From the NCBI GenBank assembly GCA_036823295.1, contig DAISGD010000023.1, positions 1 through 45,067 of the forward strand: a stretch of DNA of 45,067 nucleotides. The letters are read 5' to 3'. The stretch is from UBA4742 sp002403895. Lineage in GTDB: Bacteria; Actinomycetota; Acidimicrobiia; Acidimicrobiales; Acidimicrobilacustridaceae. Shown piece after piece: positions 16,365-24,400 of this stretch (positions are counted from its first letter, which is position 1; each line of letters begins with the position of its first letter). The position numbers were made by a program, and so were the translations under genes. The notes under the pieces were generated by a model. It made no database searches and had not been told where the DNA came from. It saw only the letters and a list, made by a program, of their open reading frames with translations.

Positions 16365-17969
16365 TCAGCCTTGAGCCGTATCGACGGCTTCGGAACGGTT
16401 GATCGGGTGGTCGCGGCCATAGGCGCTGCGGGGGATGATGGGGGCGTCCCGACCCGTCCCCTCCCCTTCGGTTTTCGGCCTGCCCTTCGGCCCACCGGTC
16501 TCGTGGTACTCCTCTTCGACATTGACCGTCCAGATGTCGTTGTCGGCGCCCAGGATGTTCTCCACCGTCAGCATGGCCGTGTACATGGAGTGATCCTGGT
16601 TGTTGTACTTGTGCATGCCGTTGCGCCCCACGGGGTGAACGTTGGGCGCATGCAATTCGAGCCAGCTGCGCAGCACAGCCACGTTGGCCTTGTAGTGCTC
16701 GTCATAAACGGGATACGCCTTGGGCATCCGCACCACGTACCCGGCCTCGACCACTGCTGGGTCGACCAGGCCGAGGACCTGCAGCTCCCGCTTGGCCTGC
16801 TCGATGAGCTCATCGTCAGCCTTGTTCCACATCTCGTCGCCTTCGAACACGAAGTACTCGAGGCCCAGGCACGTGCGACCGTCCTTCACCAGATACGGCG
16901 ACCACGACCCGAAGTTCTGGATGCGGCCCACCTCGACCTCGGGGGCGTGGATGTAGATCCAGTTGTCGGGGAACCCGTCGCGCTCGGGGATGACAAGGGC
17001 CACGGTCAGGAAATCTCGGAAGCCCAAACCGTCAGCCGCGGCGCGCACATTCTCGGGGACGGGAGGATCCATGGCCCGCAGCAGGTGGGGGAACGGCATC
17101 GAGGAGATGACGTGGTCGGCGGCCAGCTCACGCCGCTCACCAGCGTGGTCGGCGATGACCGACACGGCTCGACCGTCCCGATGGTTGATGGCCACCACCT
17201 TGGTTTGCATGGCCACCTCGACGCCGCGGGCCTCGATCAGGTCCCGGCAGCGTTCCCACATCATGCCCGGCCCGTATTTGGGGTACTCGAACTCATCGAT
17301 GAGGCTCGTCACCTGGCTGGCTTTGTCCCGGCGGCCGAAGATCTTCGCTCGGATGGGTTCCCAGATGGCGTCAACCAACGACATCCCCTTGATCCGTTGC
17401 GCGGCGAAGTCAGCCGACAGCGATGACGCCGGCACGCCCCAGACCTTCTCGTTGTAGGTCTTGAAGAAATGGTGATAGAGCCGCCAGCCATAATCAGCGG
17501 CAATGTAGCCCTCCAAGCCGTCCTGATTCTTCGGCGGGCGGACCCGGACCCACGCATAGGAGATCATGCAGCGGGTGGCCTCGAGGACGCCCAGGTTGCG
17601 CAGGGCATTGAGCGGCTTGATCGGGTAGTCGTAGTACTTGCCCTGGTAGTAGATGCGGCTCATGCGGGGGCGCTTCAGGAACTCGTCGTCGCTGAGGATC
17701 TCGTGCCAAAGCTCTTCGACGGGCGTGACCTTGGTGAAGAAGCGATGACCGCCGATGTCAAAGCGCCATCCTTCGGCCTGGGCGGTACGGCTGATGCCCC
17801 CGACCACCGAGTCGGCTTCCACGACGGTAGGAAGGAACCCCGACTTGGTGAGCTGGTAGGCGGCGGTCAACCCGGCGGGCCCGGCCCCGATGACGACGAC
17901 GTTGGGGGCGTCGGCGGCGGCACCCGGCTGGGCGGTGGCGTCGGGCTGGCTGGGGTCGTCAGAGGGCAT
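16365..17969 (-). CDS. FAD/NAD(P)-binding oxidoreductase (UGM- or amine-oxidase-like)
   Basis: 534 residues. The FAD Rossmann loop is VIGAGPAGLTAAYQL, with Gly28, Gly30 and Gly33 and the ribose-binding Glu51 (VVEADSVVGG). A second FAD contact is GWRFDIGGHRFFTK. The C-terminal motif GRNGMHKYNNQDHSMYTAM closes the FAD site, and its style resembles UDP-galactopyranose mutase-like and protoporphyrinogen-oxidase-like proteins linked to glycan clusters. It is first in the operon with GT4, AftD-like and GT2 genes, so a role in making or isomerising a sugar precursor is plausible. The ~20-residue N-terminal tail and the C-terminal tail are low-complexity. Confidence 0.85.
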   Translation of the reverse strand: MPSDDPSQPDATAQPGAAADAPNVVVIGAGPAGLTAAYQLTKSGFLPTVVEADSVVGGISRTAQAEGWRFDIGGHRFFTKVTPVEELWHEILSDDEFLKRPRMSRIYYQGKYYDYPIKPLNALRNLGVLEATRCMISYAWVRVRPPKNQDGLEGYIAADYGWRLYHHFFKTYNEKVWGVPASSLSADFAAQRIKGMSLVDAIWEPIRAKIFGRRDKASQVTSLIDEFEYPKYGPGMMWERCRDLIEARGVEVAMQTKVVAINHRDGRAVSVIADHAGERRELAADHVISSMPFPHLLRAMDPPVPENVRAAADGLGFRDFLTVALVIPERDGFPDNWIYIHAPEVEVGRIQNFGSWSPYLVKDGRTCLGLEYFVFEGDEMWNKADDELIEQAKRELQVLGLVDPAVVEAGYVVRMPKAYPVYDEHYKANVAVLRSWLELHAPNVHPVGRNGMHKYNNQDHSMYTAMLTVENILGADNDIWTVNVEEEYHETGGPKGRPKTEGEGTGRDAPIIPRSAYGRDHPINRSEAVDTAQG

Positions 17970-18147
17970 GAGTGGCTTTCAACGAAACGAGGCGGGAGCC
18001 CGAGGCGAGGGTCCGGACGCCGGTGAATCTGAGGTTTTTCAGAGCCGACGCAGTCTAGTGACGGGGTCCCATCCCGGTGGACCACCCGACCCCGGTCAGG
18101 ATCGGATACGCCGATGGCCGATGGGGTGACCACTAGGGTCTGCGTCC

Positions 18148-19725
18148 GTGAGTGAAACCGCCTCGCCGCGCCCGCGCGCCCCCTCCGACGGCGACCCACC
18201 GCCGGAGCGGACGGCCCCCGTCGAGATCATCGTGGTCGCCCTCGGCGCCGTGGCGCTGGGCGTCGTCATGCGGTTCGTCACTCGCTCGCCGCTGTGGCTG
18301 GACGAGGCGCTGTCGGTCAATATTGCCCGACTTCCCTTGGGCGATATCCCCGCTGCGTTGCGCCATGACGGTCACCCTCCGCTCTATTACTTCCTGCTCC
18401 ACGGCTGGATGCAGGCCTTTGGTACCACTGACCTGGCGGTGCGGGCGCTGTCGGGCCTGCTCGCCGTGCTGTCGCTGCCGGTGGCCTGGCTGGTGGGGAG
18501 GCGCCGGGGTGGGCCGTTGCTGGGCTGGCTGTTCGTCGGCGTGCTGGCCCTGTCACCGTTCGCCCTCCGCTATGCCACCGAGACCCGGATGTACTCGCTG
18601 CTGGTAGTGCTGATACTGATGGGCTACCTGGTGCTCGACGACGTGGTCCGCCGTGGCCGCGGAGGCCTCGGCCGTTTGGTAGCGCTGGCGCTCATCTCCG
18701 GTGTGTTGATGCTGACCCACTACTGGTCTATCTGGCTGCTGGGCGCGGTCGGCCTGGTGCTCGTCTGGCGCTGGCGGCGCGGCCCGCTGGAAGCCCGCGC
18801 CGCCGCGTTCCGGGCAGCGGTGGCCGTGGCCGCCGGCGGGGCGTTGTTCCTTCCCTGGGTGCCGTCATTCCTCTACCAGGCAGCCCACACCGGTACCCCG
18901 TGGGCGGGCTCGCAGCGACCTACCTATGTAGTGGCGGCCACGTTGCGTGACTTCGGGGGCGGGGACTTCCGCGACGCCGAGTTGGTGGGCGGGCTCCTGT
19001 TGATCCTCGTGCTGCTGGGGCTGTTCGGCCGGGCCGTGAACGCCCGCCACATCGACCTGGATCTGCGCACCCGGTCCCCGTTCCGGGCCGAGGCGACGGT
19101 GGTTGCCTTGACGTGGGGCATCGGGGTGGCGGTCATCCTGGCCACCAACAGCGCCTACGCCTCCCGCTACGCCTCGGTCTTCTTCCCCCTGGTGGTGTTG
19201 GTCGCCGCCGGCGGGATCACCTGCTTCGTCTCCCGTCCGGCGCGTGTCGGGGTGTTCGCCGGCTTCTTGACCTTGTGCCTGCTCGGGACGTACTGGAACG
19301 TGACCTACCCCCGTACCCAGGGGCGCGTCGCCGCCCAGAAGATCAACGACGCCGCGTCGTCCGGTGACGTCGTGCTGTTTTGTCCCGATCAGTTGGGCCC
19401 GGCCTTCAGTCGCTCCCTGCGGACCGACGTCGACCGCCTCGTCTACCCCACGCTGGGTTCACCCGATCGGGTCGACTGGGTGGACTACGCAGCCCGCAAC
19501 CGAGCGGCCGATCCGGCCGCCATAAGCGCCGAGGTCGTGCGTCGGGCGGGCAACCATCGCATCTTTCTCATCTGGCAGGCGGACTACCGAACGTTCGAGG
19601 GCCAGTGCGAGGCCGTGTTCAATGTGCTCGGGGCGGCTCGGCCGGGCAGCGTCACCCTGGTCGCCTCGGGTGGGAAGTCCTACTTCGAGCCGGCGTCGGT
19701 GACCATGTTCCCGCCCCGCTCATGA
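18148..19725 (+). CDS. GT39/GT-C family membrane glycosyltransferase
   Basis: 525 residues with about ten transmembrane helices. The first extracytoplasmic loop has the GT-C catalytic acid in PLWLDEALSVN (Asp52, Glu53) and the family motif HPPLYYFLLH at 76-85, as in ArnT/PMT_2-type enzymes. RYATETRMYSLL follows, also typical. The C-terminal 150 residues form a soluble outer domain (DVVLFCPDQLGPAFS). It likely uses a polyprenyl-phosphate sugar. The GTG start at 18148 is divergent from the FAD-oxidoreductase operon across a 178-bp gap. It overlaps the next gene by 4 bp in an ATGA. Confidence 0.87.
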   Translation: MSETASPRPRAPSDGDPPPERTAPVEIIVVALGAVALGVVMRFVTRSPLWLDEALSVNIARLPLGDIPAALRHDGHPPLYYFLLHGWMQAFGTTDLAVRALSGLLAVLSLPVAWLVGRRRGGPLLGWLFVGVLALSPFALRYATETRMYSLLVVLILMGYLVLDDVVRRGRGGLGRLVALALISGVLMLTHYWSIWLLGAVGLVLVWRWRRGPLEARAAAFRAAVAVAAGGALFLPWVPSFLYQAAHTGTPWAGSQRPTYVVAATLRDFGGGDFRDAELVGGLLLILVLLGLFGRAVNARHIDLDLRTRSPFRAEATVVALTWGIGVAVILATNSAYASRYASVFFPLVVLVAAGGITCFVSRPARVGVFAGFLTLCLLGTYWNVTYPRTQGRVAAQKINDAASSGDVVLFCPDQLGPAFSRSLRTDVDRLVYPTLGSPDRVDWVDYAARNRAADPAAISAEVVRRAGNHRIFLIWQADYRTFEGQCEAVFNVLGAARPGSVTLVASGGKSYFEPASVTMFPPRS

Positions 19726-20873
19726 GCGCGGACGAGTTCTCGGGCACCCGGATGGCCCGGCTGGCCCGGTGGGCCCACGGGGACTTCAAGGCCGACCTGA
19801 AGGCGGTCCTGCCCGCTTGGATCACCGCCCGCATCCTGGTGGGGGCGGGCTACGTGGTGGCCACCGCGGTGGCCAACCGATTGGTGGGGGAGCACCCCGA
19901 GCAGTTGCGCAACGGCCTGATGGCCTGGGACGGCACCTGGTACCGCGACATCGCCCAGTTCGGCTACCAGGCCGTGCCTCGTGCCGGTGTGCGGTTCTTC
20001 CCGCTGTTTCCTCTGCTGGGGCGGCTGCTGGCCCTCCCCTTGGGTGGTCACACCGCGCTGGCCCTGGTCCTGTTGGCCAACGCCGGGTCGATCGTGGCCG
20101 CCGTGGCGCTGCGCCGGTTGGTGCTGGCCGAAAAGGGCAACGCCGCGCTGGCCGACCGGGCGGTGTGGTGTCTCCTGATCTTCCCGTCGGCGTTCGTGTT
20201 GGTGATGGCCTACTCCGAGTCGCTCATGCTGTCCGCCTCCATCTGTGCCTTTGGCTTCCTGCGGGGTCGGCGGTGGTGGTGGGCCGCCACCTTCGGCCTG
20301 GTTGCTGCCCTGAGCCGTCCTCTGGGCGTGGTCCTGGTGGTGCCGGCGTTGGTCGAGGTGATCGCCGGGTGGCGCTCGGCGTCGGGCCGCGACCGGTGGG
20401 GTGGGTTGGCGGCGGTGATCGGTCCGGTGGTCGGGCTCGGGATCTACCTGGCCTGGGTGGGCCACGTCTACGGCAACATCCGCCTGCCCTTCACCGTGCA
20501 GGACGATCTGCGGGGTGGGTTGGCGTTCCCTCTCACCCGGATCATCGAGGGGTTTCGTCAGCTGGCCGGGTCCGAGCGCTTCGGGGACGGCTTGCACCTG
20601 CCCGTGTTGTTGGTGTTGCTGGTGTTGCTGACGCTGACGTTCCGGTCGTGGCCGCTGAGCTACGGCCTGTACGCCGCGGTGATCCTGGTGGCCGCGCTCA
20701 GCGCGGAGAACCTGAACTCCATCGAGCGCTATGGGATGAGCGCTTTCCCGCTGGTGTTGGCCCTGGCGGTGGTGATCCGGCCTCCGCAGGTGGAGCGGGC
20801 GACCATGGCGGTGCTGGGCGGCGGGCTGGTGGCGCTGTCGTCCATGGCCTGGTTGGGCGCGTACGTGCCCTGA
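19722..20873 (+). CDS. PIG-V-like (GT76) mannosyltransferase family membrane protein
   Basis: 383 residues from ATG 19722, which overlaps the preceding stop (ATGA). The motif WDGTWYRDIAQFGY (WDG at 69-71) is the GT-C acidic motif of the PIG-V family, and VRFFPLFPLLGRLL follows as in that family. About nine transmembrane helices follow. SAENLNSIERYGMSAFPLVLAL near the end is another conserved PIG-V-type block. Homologues add mannose from a lipid-linked donor to a lipid or protein glycan. It pairs with the upstream GT-C gene, and its 3' end overlaps a small gene on the other strand. Confidence 0.85.
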   Translation: MSADEFSGTRMARLARWAHGDFKADLKAVLPAWITARILVGAGYVVATAVANRLVGEHPEQLRNGLMAWDGTWYRDIAQFGYQAVPRAGVRFFPLFPLLGRLLALPLGGHTALALVLLANAGSIVAAVALRRLVLAEKGNAALADRAVWCLLIFPSAFVLVMAYSESLMLSASICAFGFLRGRRWWWAATFGLVAALSRPLGVVLVVPALVEVIAGWRSASGRDRWGGLAAVIGPVVGLGIYLAWVGHVYGNIRLPFTVQDDLRGGLAFPLTRIIEGFRQLAGSERFGDGLHLPVLLVLLVLLTLTFRSWPLSYGLYAAVILVAALSAENLNSIERYGMSAFPLVLALAVVIRPPQVERATMAVLGGGLVALSSMAWLGAYVP

Positions 20874-21094
20874 CCCCGCGGTTCTGGTTCGACGGTCAGC
20901 CAGTCCTCGTCGCGGCGGATGATCATGATCTCGCTGGAGCGAAAACTGGCCAGGCGGGTGCTCCAACAATCCACCACTCGCCGGTCACGATCGAGGGCGA
21001 AGAACGTGGTCATCTGCCCCTCCTGCTGGTAGGCGTCAGCGCCGTCGATGACCTCGACCGTGCGGTCCTTCAGCGTGACGGCGTAGCGGGCCAT
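20729..21094 (-). CDS. Small conserved hypothetical protein, 3' end antisense to the PIG-V-like gene
   Basis: 121 residues. ATG 21094 has a near-perfect ribosome site (AAGGAGGTGA, 3 bases before the start), which makes this a real gene. The first 65 residues look folded: RYAVTLKDRTVEVIDGADAY, TTFFALDRDRRVVDCW and ASFRSSEIMIIRRDE. I do not know its function. The remaining 55 residues lie opposite the PIG-V-like gene (145-bp overlap) and look like readthrough. The original stop near 20890 may have been lost. Confidence 0.65.
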   Translation of the reverse strand: MARYAVTLKDRTVEVIDGADAYQQEGQMTTFFALDRDRRVVDCWSTRLASFRSSEIMIIRRDEDWLTVEPEPRGQGTYAPNQAMDDSATSPPPSTAMVARSTCGGRITTARANTSGKALIP

Positions 21095-21251
21095 GGCTCA
21101 CCTCCTTGGGTCGTGCGGGGTGGCGGGCCAGGAGGGCCCGGGGGGTGAGAGAAACCTACGGCGGCTGCCCTGTGGGGAGGAAGAGGCACAACCCTGTGAC
21201 TTGTCGGTGGGTAACCCCGTACCGGCTGTGTATTCATGGCAGGCTCGCGCC

Positions 21252-21446
21252 ATGTCCATCGACGAGGTGCTGGCCGTGACCTGCCCCCGCTGTGGGGGCG
21301 AGACCCCGGGTCGGTTCTACGGGCCGTGTGCGACGTGCCGTGACACCCTGCGGGCTACCCAGGGAGGCCAAGCCCGAGCGGTCGAGGCCGCCGACTACGA
21401 ACCGAAGATGAACGTCACCCCCAACGCGGTGGCCTCCAAGGACTGA
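21252..21446 (+). CDS. Small zinc-ribbon protein
   Basis: 64 residues from ATG 21252. Two CxxC knuckles (Cys11-PR-Cys14 and Cys26-AT-Cys29) form a short zinc ribbon, followed by a conserved-looking tail (AVEAADYEPKMNVTPNAVASKD). No clear ribosome site is seen (GGCAGG 12 bases upstream is weak). The function is unknown. It could bind nucleic acid or a protein partner. It is divergent from the small gene at 21094 and ends just before the 16-bp tandem repeat. Confidence 0.7.
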   Translation: MSIDEVLAVTCPRCGGETPGRFYGPCATCRDTLRATQGGQARAVEAADYEPKMNVTPNAVASKD

Positions 21447-21447
21447 C

Positions 21448-21485
21448 CCAACGGACGGAAGCCCCAACGGACGGAAGCCCCAACG
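21448..21485. repeat. 16-bp tandem repeat running into the assembly gap
   Basis: The unit CCCCAACGGACGGAAG occurs twice in tandem (the first lacks one C), and a third begins (CCCCAACG) at the edge of the N run. The array starts 2 bp after the zinc-ribbon stop codon. Its full length is unknown because the scaffold breaks inside it. Confidence 0.85.
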
Positions 21486-21585
21486 NNNNNNNNNNNNNNN
21501 NNNNNNNNNNNNNNNNNNNNNNNNNNNNNNNNNNNNNNNNNNNNNNNNNNNNNNNNNNNNNNNNNNNNNNNNNNNNNNNNNNNNN
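21486..21585. other. Assembly gap (100 N)
   Basis: Exactly 100 N, the usual placeholder for a gap of unknown length. The left edge lies inside a tandem repeat, which probably caused the break. Sequence on the right resumes 31 bp before the end of a DNA-glycosylase gene. Adjacency across the gap is a scaffolding inference. Confidence 0.97.
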
Positions 21586-21616
21586 ACCGGTCGTGGTGGT
21601 GGGTCCGGCTTGGAGC

Positions 21617-22432
21617 TCAGCGGGCGCGGATTGCCGTCGGGCGCGTGCGGGGTCCATGACGGGGTGGCGTGTGCCCGGTGGTGGCCAGCAGGCGGACGGC
21701 CCGGGCCCGGTGGGGCCGCTCCGGTTCGAGGAGCTCGAGCATCCTGGCGTCGTCGGCCTTGCGCTCGCCGGCCAGCACCCAGGCCACCGCCGAGGGGATG
21801 CCGTAGTCGCCCACGACGACCGTGTCGGGGTCGCCCAGGGCCACCATCGCCACCGATGATGCGGTCCACGGACCGATACCCGGGATCTGGGTGAGGCCGG
21901 CCACGAGCTCGTCCGGGGGGCGGTCACCGAGTCGGTCGAGGCGGGCGGCCACCCGACTTGCGGCCAGCAGGGGCTCGGCCCGCTTGCGGTCGATGCCGAA
22001 GCGGTGGAGGTCGTGGTAGGCGAGTTCGGCCAGCCGCGCCGGGTCCGGCGGCAGGATGAGGTCGGCTGGTCCCGGCGCCCGCTCGGCCAGCCAGCCCCGC
22101 ACTCCCCGCCAGCTCCGCGCCGCATCGGCGGCCGGCACTTTCTGGGCGACGATGGTGGGCAACAAGACCTCGACCACCGCCCGGGTGCGGCCGAGCCGCA
22201 GGCCGGGGTGGCGGCGGTGCTGTTCGCGGATCAGCGGGTGTCGAGGGGTGAAGGCGCTTGGGTCGTCATGGAAGCCGAGGGCGTCCGGCACCAACGCGAG
22301 GGCTAGGTCCCGCCCCGGCCCCCAGGCTCGGGCCTCGATGGGGTCGGTGGGGCGGTCACCAGGAACGATCTGCACCGTGGCCGGCCCGGCCGTGGTGCGC
22401 CAGGCCCGCCAGATGCCATCGCGGTCAAACAC
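21617..22432 (-). CDS. AlkA-type DNA-3-methyladenine glycosylase, copy 1
   Basis: HhH-GPD base-excision enzyme that removes alkylated purines. The helix-hairpin-helix is LTQIPGIGPWTA at about 180-191, and the catalytic Asp is in VVVGDYGIPS (Asp209 from GTG 22432). The AlkA N-terminal part is present: GIWRAWRTTAGPAT and EARAWGPGRDLAL. The homologous frame continues upstream of 22432 (RRLAPPGPLDAALTLRGL), so the true start is probably earlier. No ATG or GTG is available there; a CTG at 22528 overlaps the cyclophilin stop. The C-terminus is complete (HRARAVRLLATTGHTPP). It is on the same strand as, and immediately after, the cyclophilin gene. Confidence 0.85.
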   Translation of the reverse strand: MFDRDGIWRAWRTTAGPATVQIVPGDRPTDPIEARAWGPGRDLALALVPDALGFHDDPSAFTPRHPLIREQHRRHPGLRLGRTRAVVEVLLPTIVAQKVPAADAARSWRGVRGWLAERAPGPADLILPPDPARLAELAYHDLHRFGIDRKRAEPLLAASRVAARLDRLGDRPPDELVAGLTQIPGIGPWTASSVAMVALGDPDTVVVGDYGIPSAVAWVLAGERKADDARMLELLEPERPHRARAVRLLATTGHTPPRHGPRTRPTAIRAR

Positions 22433-22524
22433 CAGCCGACCCGCACCCCGCAGACCCCGCAGGGTCAGGGCGGCGTCCAGCGGCCCCGGGGGGGCGAGTC
22501 GGCGTGAGGAAGACGGGTCGTCGA

Positions 22525-22998
22525 TCAGATCGGCAGCTCTTCGATCGACATCGACCGGAAGACGTCGCCCTTCTGCACGGCGTGAACCGCGTCGAGGCCG
22601 CTGCTGACCTGGCCGAACAGGTTGTACTGCTTGGGCAGGGAGCTGGCCCCGCTGCCGAGGCAGATGAAGAACTGCGAGCCGTTGGTGTCAGGTCCTGCGT
22701 TGGCCATGGCCACGGCGCCATCGCCGTAGTCGCGCTTCACCGGCTCGTCCGCGAAGCGATAACCCGGGCCGCCGCGACCGGTGCCCTCGGGACACCCACC
22801 CTGGATCACGAAGCCGGGCTCGACCCGGTGGAAGGTGAGACCGTCGTAGTACCCCTGGCGGGCCAGGGCCACGAAGTTGTTGACGGTGTTGGGGGCGAGG
22901 CGGGGGTCGAGGTCCATCACTATGTCGCCGCGATCGGTGCCGATCGTGATCCGGTAGATGGTGTTCTCGTCGATTTCTTTGGCAGGAGGCGTAGGCAT
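22525..22998 (-). CDS. Cyclophilin-type peptidyl-prolyl cis-trans isomerase
   Basis: 157 residues from ATG 22998, with AAGGATGAGG upstream. The active-site motif FHRVEPGFVIQGG carries the conserved Phe and Arg. MANAGPDTNGSQFFICL is the cyclophilin core, and YNLFGQVSSGLDAV follows. No signal peptide, so it acts in the cytoplasm, catalysing proline isomerisation during folding. The frame is open to 23034, but the homologous part starts at the chosen Met. It diverges from the second AlkA-like gene (start 23059) across 60 bp. Confidence 0.93.
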   Translation of the reverse strand: MPTPPAKEIDENTIYRITIGTDRGDIVMDLDPRLAPNTVNNFVALARQGYYDGLTFHRVEPGFVIQGGCPEGTGRGGPGYRFADEPVKRDYGDGAVAMANAGPDTNGSQFFICLGSGASSLPKQYNLFGQVSSGLDAVHAVQKGDVFRSMSIEELPI

Positions 22999-23058
22999 GG
23001 CCTCATCCTTGCACGCTGCCTTTGTCCGTCCCACCTCTCCGGCTCCTAGGCTCCCCCC

Positions 23059-23691
23059 GTGCCGTCACCTCACCATCGCGCCAGCCTCGCCCTGGCTGAG
23101 CTCGACCCCGTCATGGCTGACCTCGTGGCGCTCCACGGCCCGATGCTGGTGGGCCGACGCCCGGCCGTTGACTGCCGGTTCGAACAGCTGGCCGAGTCCA
23201 TCGCCTACCAGCAGCTGGCCGGCCAGGCCGCGGCCACCATCTGGGGTCGGGTTCGGGGCCAGTACGGACCGGGGCCGCTCGACCCGGCCGATGTGGCGGC
23301 CACGCCCGAGGAGTCCCTGCGGGCCGCCGGGCTGTCGTCGGCCAAGGTAGCTGCCCTTTTGGACCTCGCCCGTCATGTGGACGACGGCACGCTCCTGTTG
23401 GACCGGGCCGGACGCCTGCCCGACGAAGTGGTCATCGACCAACTCGTGCAGGTGCGCGGCATCGGGCGGTGGACGGCGCAGATGTTCCTGCTCTTCACGT
23501 TGCAGCGCCTCGACGTCTGGCCCGCGGGAGACTACGGGGTGCGCATGGGGTACGGACGGGCCTACGGGCTGGCCGAGGCGCCCACCGAACGAGAGCTGGC
23601 CGGCCGGGGGGAGCGGTTCCGCCCCTACCGCAGCGTGGCCGCCTGGTACTGCTGGCGGTCCGCGGACTCACCCGGTCGCTCGGCGAACTAG
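23059..23691 (+). CDS. AlkA-type DNA-3-methyladenine glycosylase, copy 2
   Basis: 210 residues, shorter than copy 1 and lacking the N-terminal AlkA domain, like the Mag/AlkA core family. AESIAYQQLAGQAAATIW opens the fold. The helix-hairpin-helix is VRGIGRWTAQMFLLF at about 132-146, and the catalytic Asp is in PAGDYGVRMG (Asp158). It ends in the usual YRSVAAWYCWR. GTG start at 23059. It is divergent from the cyclophilin gene, which separates it from copy 1. Confidence 0.9.
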   Translation: MPSPHHRASLALAELDPVMADLVALHGPMLVGRRPAVDCRFEQLAESIAYQQLAGQAAATIWGRVRGQYGPGPLDPADVAATPEESLRAAGLSSAKVAALLDLARHVDDGTLLLDRAGRLPDEVVIDQLVQVRGIGRWTAQMFLLFTLQRLDVWPAGDYGVRMGYGRAYGLAEAPTERELAGRGERFRPYRSVAAWYCWRSADSPGRSAN

Positions 23692-23737
23692 CGCGGCCCC
23701 CGCCCCTGCCCCCCACCGGCGAGGAGACCGTGGAGAA

Positions 23738-24355
23738 CTAGCCCAGCGACGCCGTGGCGCCTCGCGGGATGTGGGCCTGGCCATCCTCGATGGCCGACAG
23801 ACCGGTCCACAAGATGGAGAAGAGCAGGTCGGCCATGCGATCCAGGTCGACGTCGCTGTTCTCGATCCAGTCCAAGGTGGCGGCTTCCAAGAAGCCGACG
23901 ACGGCGCGGGCCAGGGTTCGGGCCTGTACCGTGCCTCCCCAATTGGACGCGAGTTGGTCGAAGCGCGCACGCCGGGCAGCCTGGACCTCCGGGTGCTCGC
24001 TGGCGGAGGTGCTGCCGATCAGGCGCCACGCCGCCGGATTCGACCGGGCGAACCGGAGGTAGCTGCGCACAACCGAGCGCAGCCGCTCGGCATCGTCGGA
24101 GCGGGGGTCGACGGTGGCCAACAACTCCTCGTCGAGCAGGCGCAGGCTGCGCAGGTAGACGGCGGCTACCAGGCCACCCTTGTCGCCGAAATAGTTGTAC
24201 ACCAGCGCTCGCGAGACACCGGCCGCTTCGGCAATCTCCTCGAACGTGACCTCAGAGGGATCGCGTCCGTGGAAGACTTGCTCGGCCGCTTCAACGATCT
24301 GCTCTCGACGGATCTCAGGATCGAGTCTTGTCCGGGGCCGCTGGGTGGCACTCAA
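23738..24355 (-). CDS. TetR/AcrR family transcriptional regulator behind the opp genes
   Basis: 205 residues from TTG 24355. The DNA-binding domain has IVEAAEQVFHGRDPSEV and GVSRALVYNYFGDKGG. The C-terminal half (FARSNPAAWRLIGS, ARAVVGFLEAATLDWIE) is typical of TetR proteins that sense hydrophobic ligands. It lies 45 bp after the last transporter gene on the same strand, so it is probably co-transcribed with the operon and may regulate it. No operator was identified. Confidence 0.88.
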   Translation of the reverse strand: MSATQRPRTRLDPEIRREQIVEAAEQVFHGRDPSEVTFEEIAEAAGVSRALVYNYFGDKGGLVAAVYLRSLRLLDEELLATVDPRSDDAERLRSVVRSYLRFARSNPAAWRLIGSTSASEHPEVQAARRARFDQLASNWGGTVQARTLARAVVGFLEAATLDWIENSDVDLDRMADLLFSILWTGLSAIEDGQAHIPRGATASLG

Positions 24356-24400
24356 GAGCTCCCGCCTTTCGCTTGGCGAGGGTGGGCCTGTCTGAACGGG

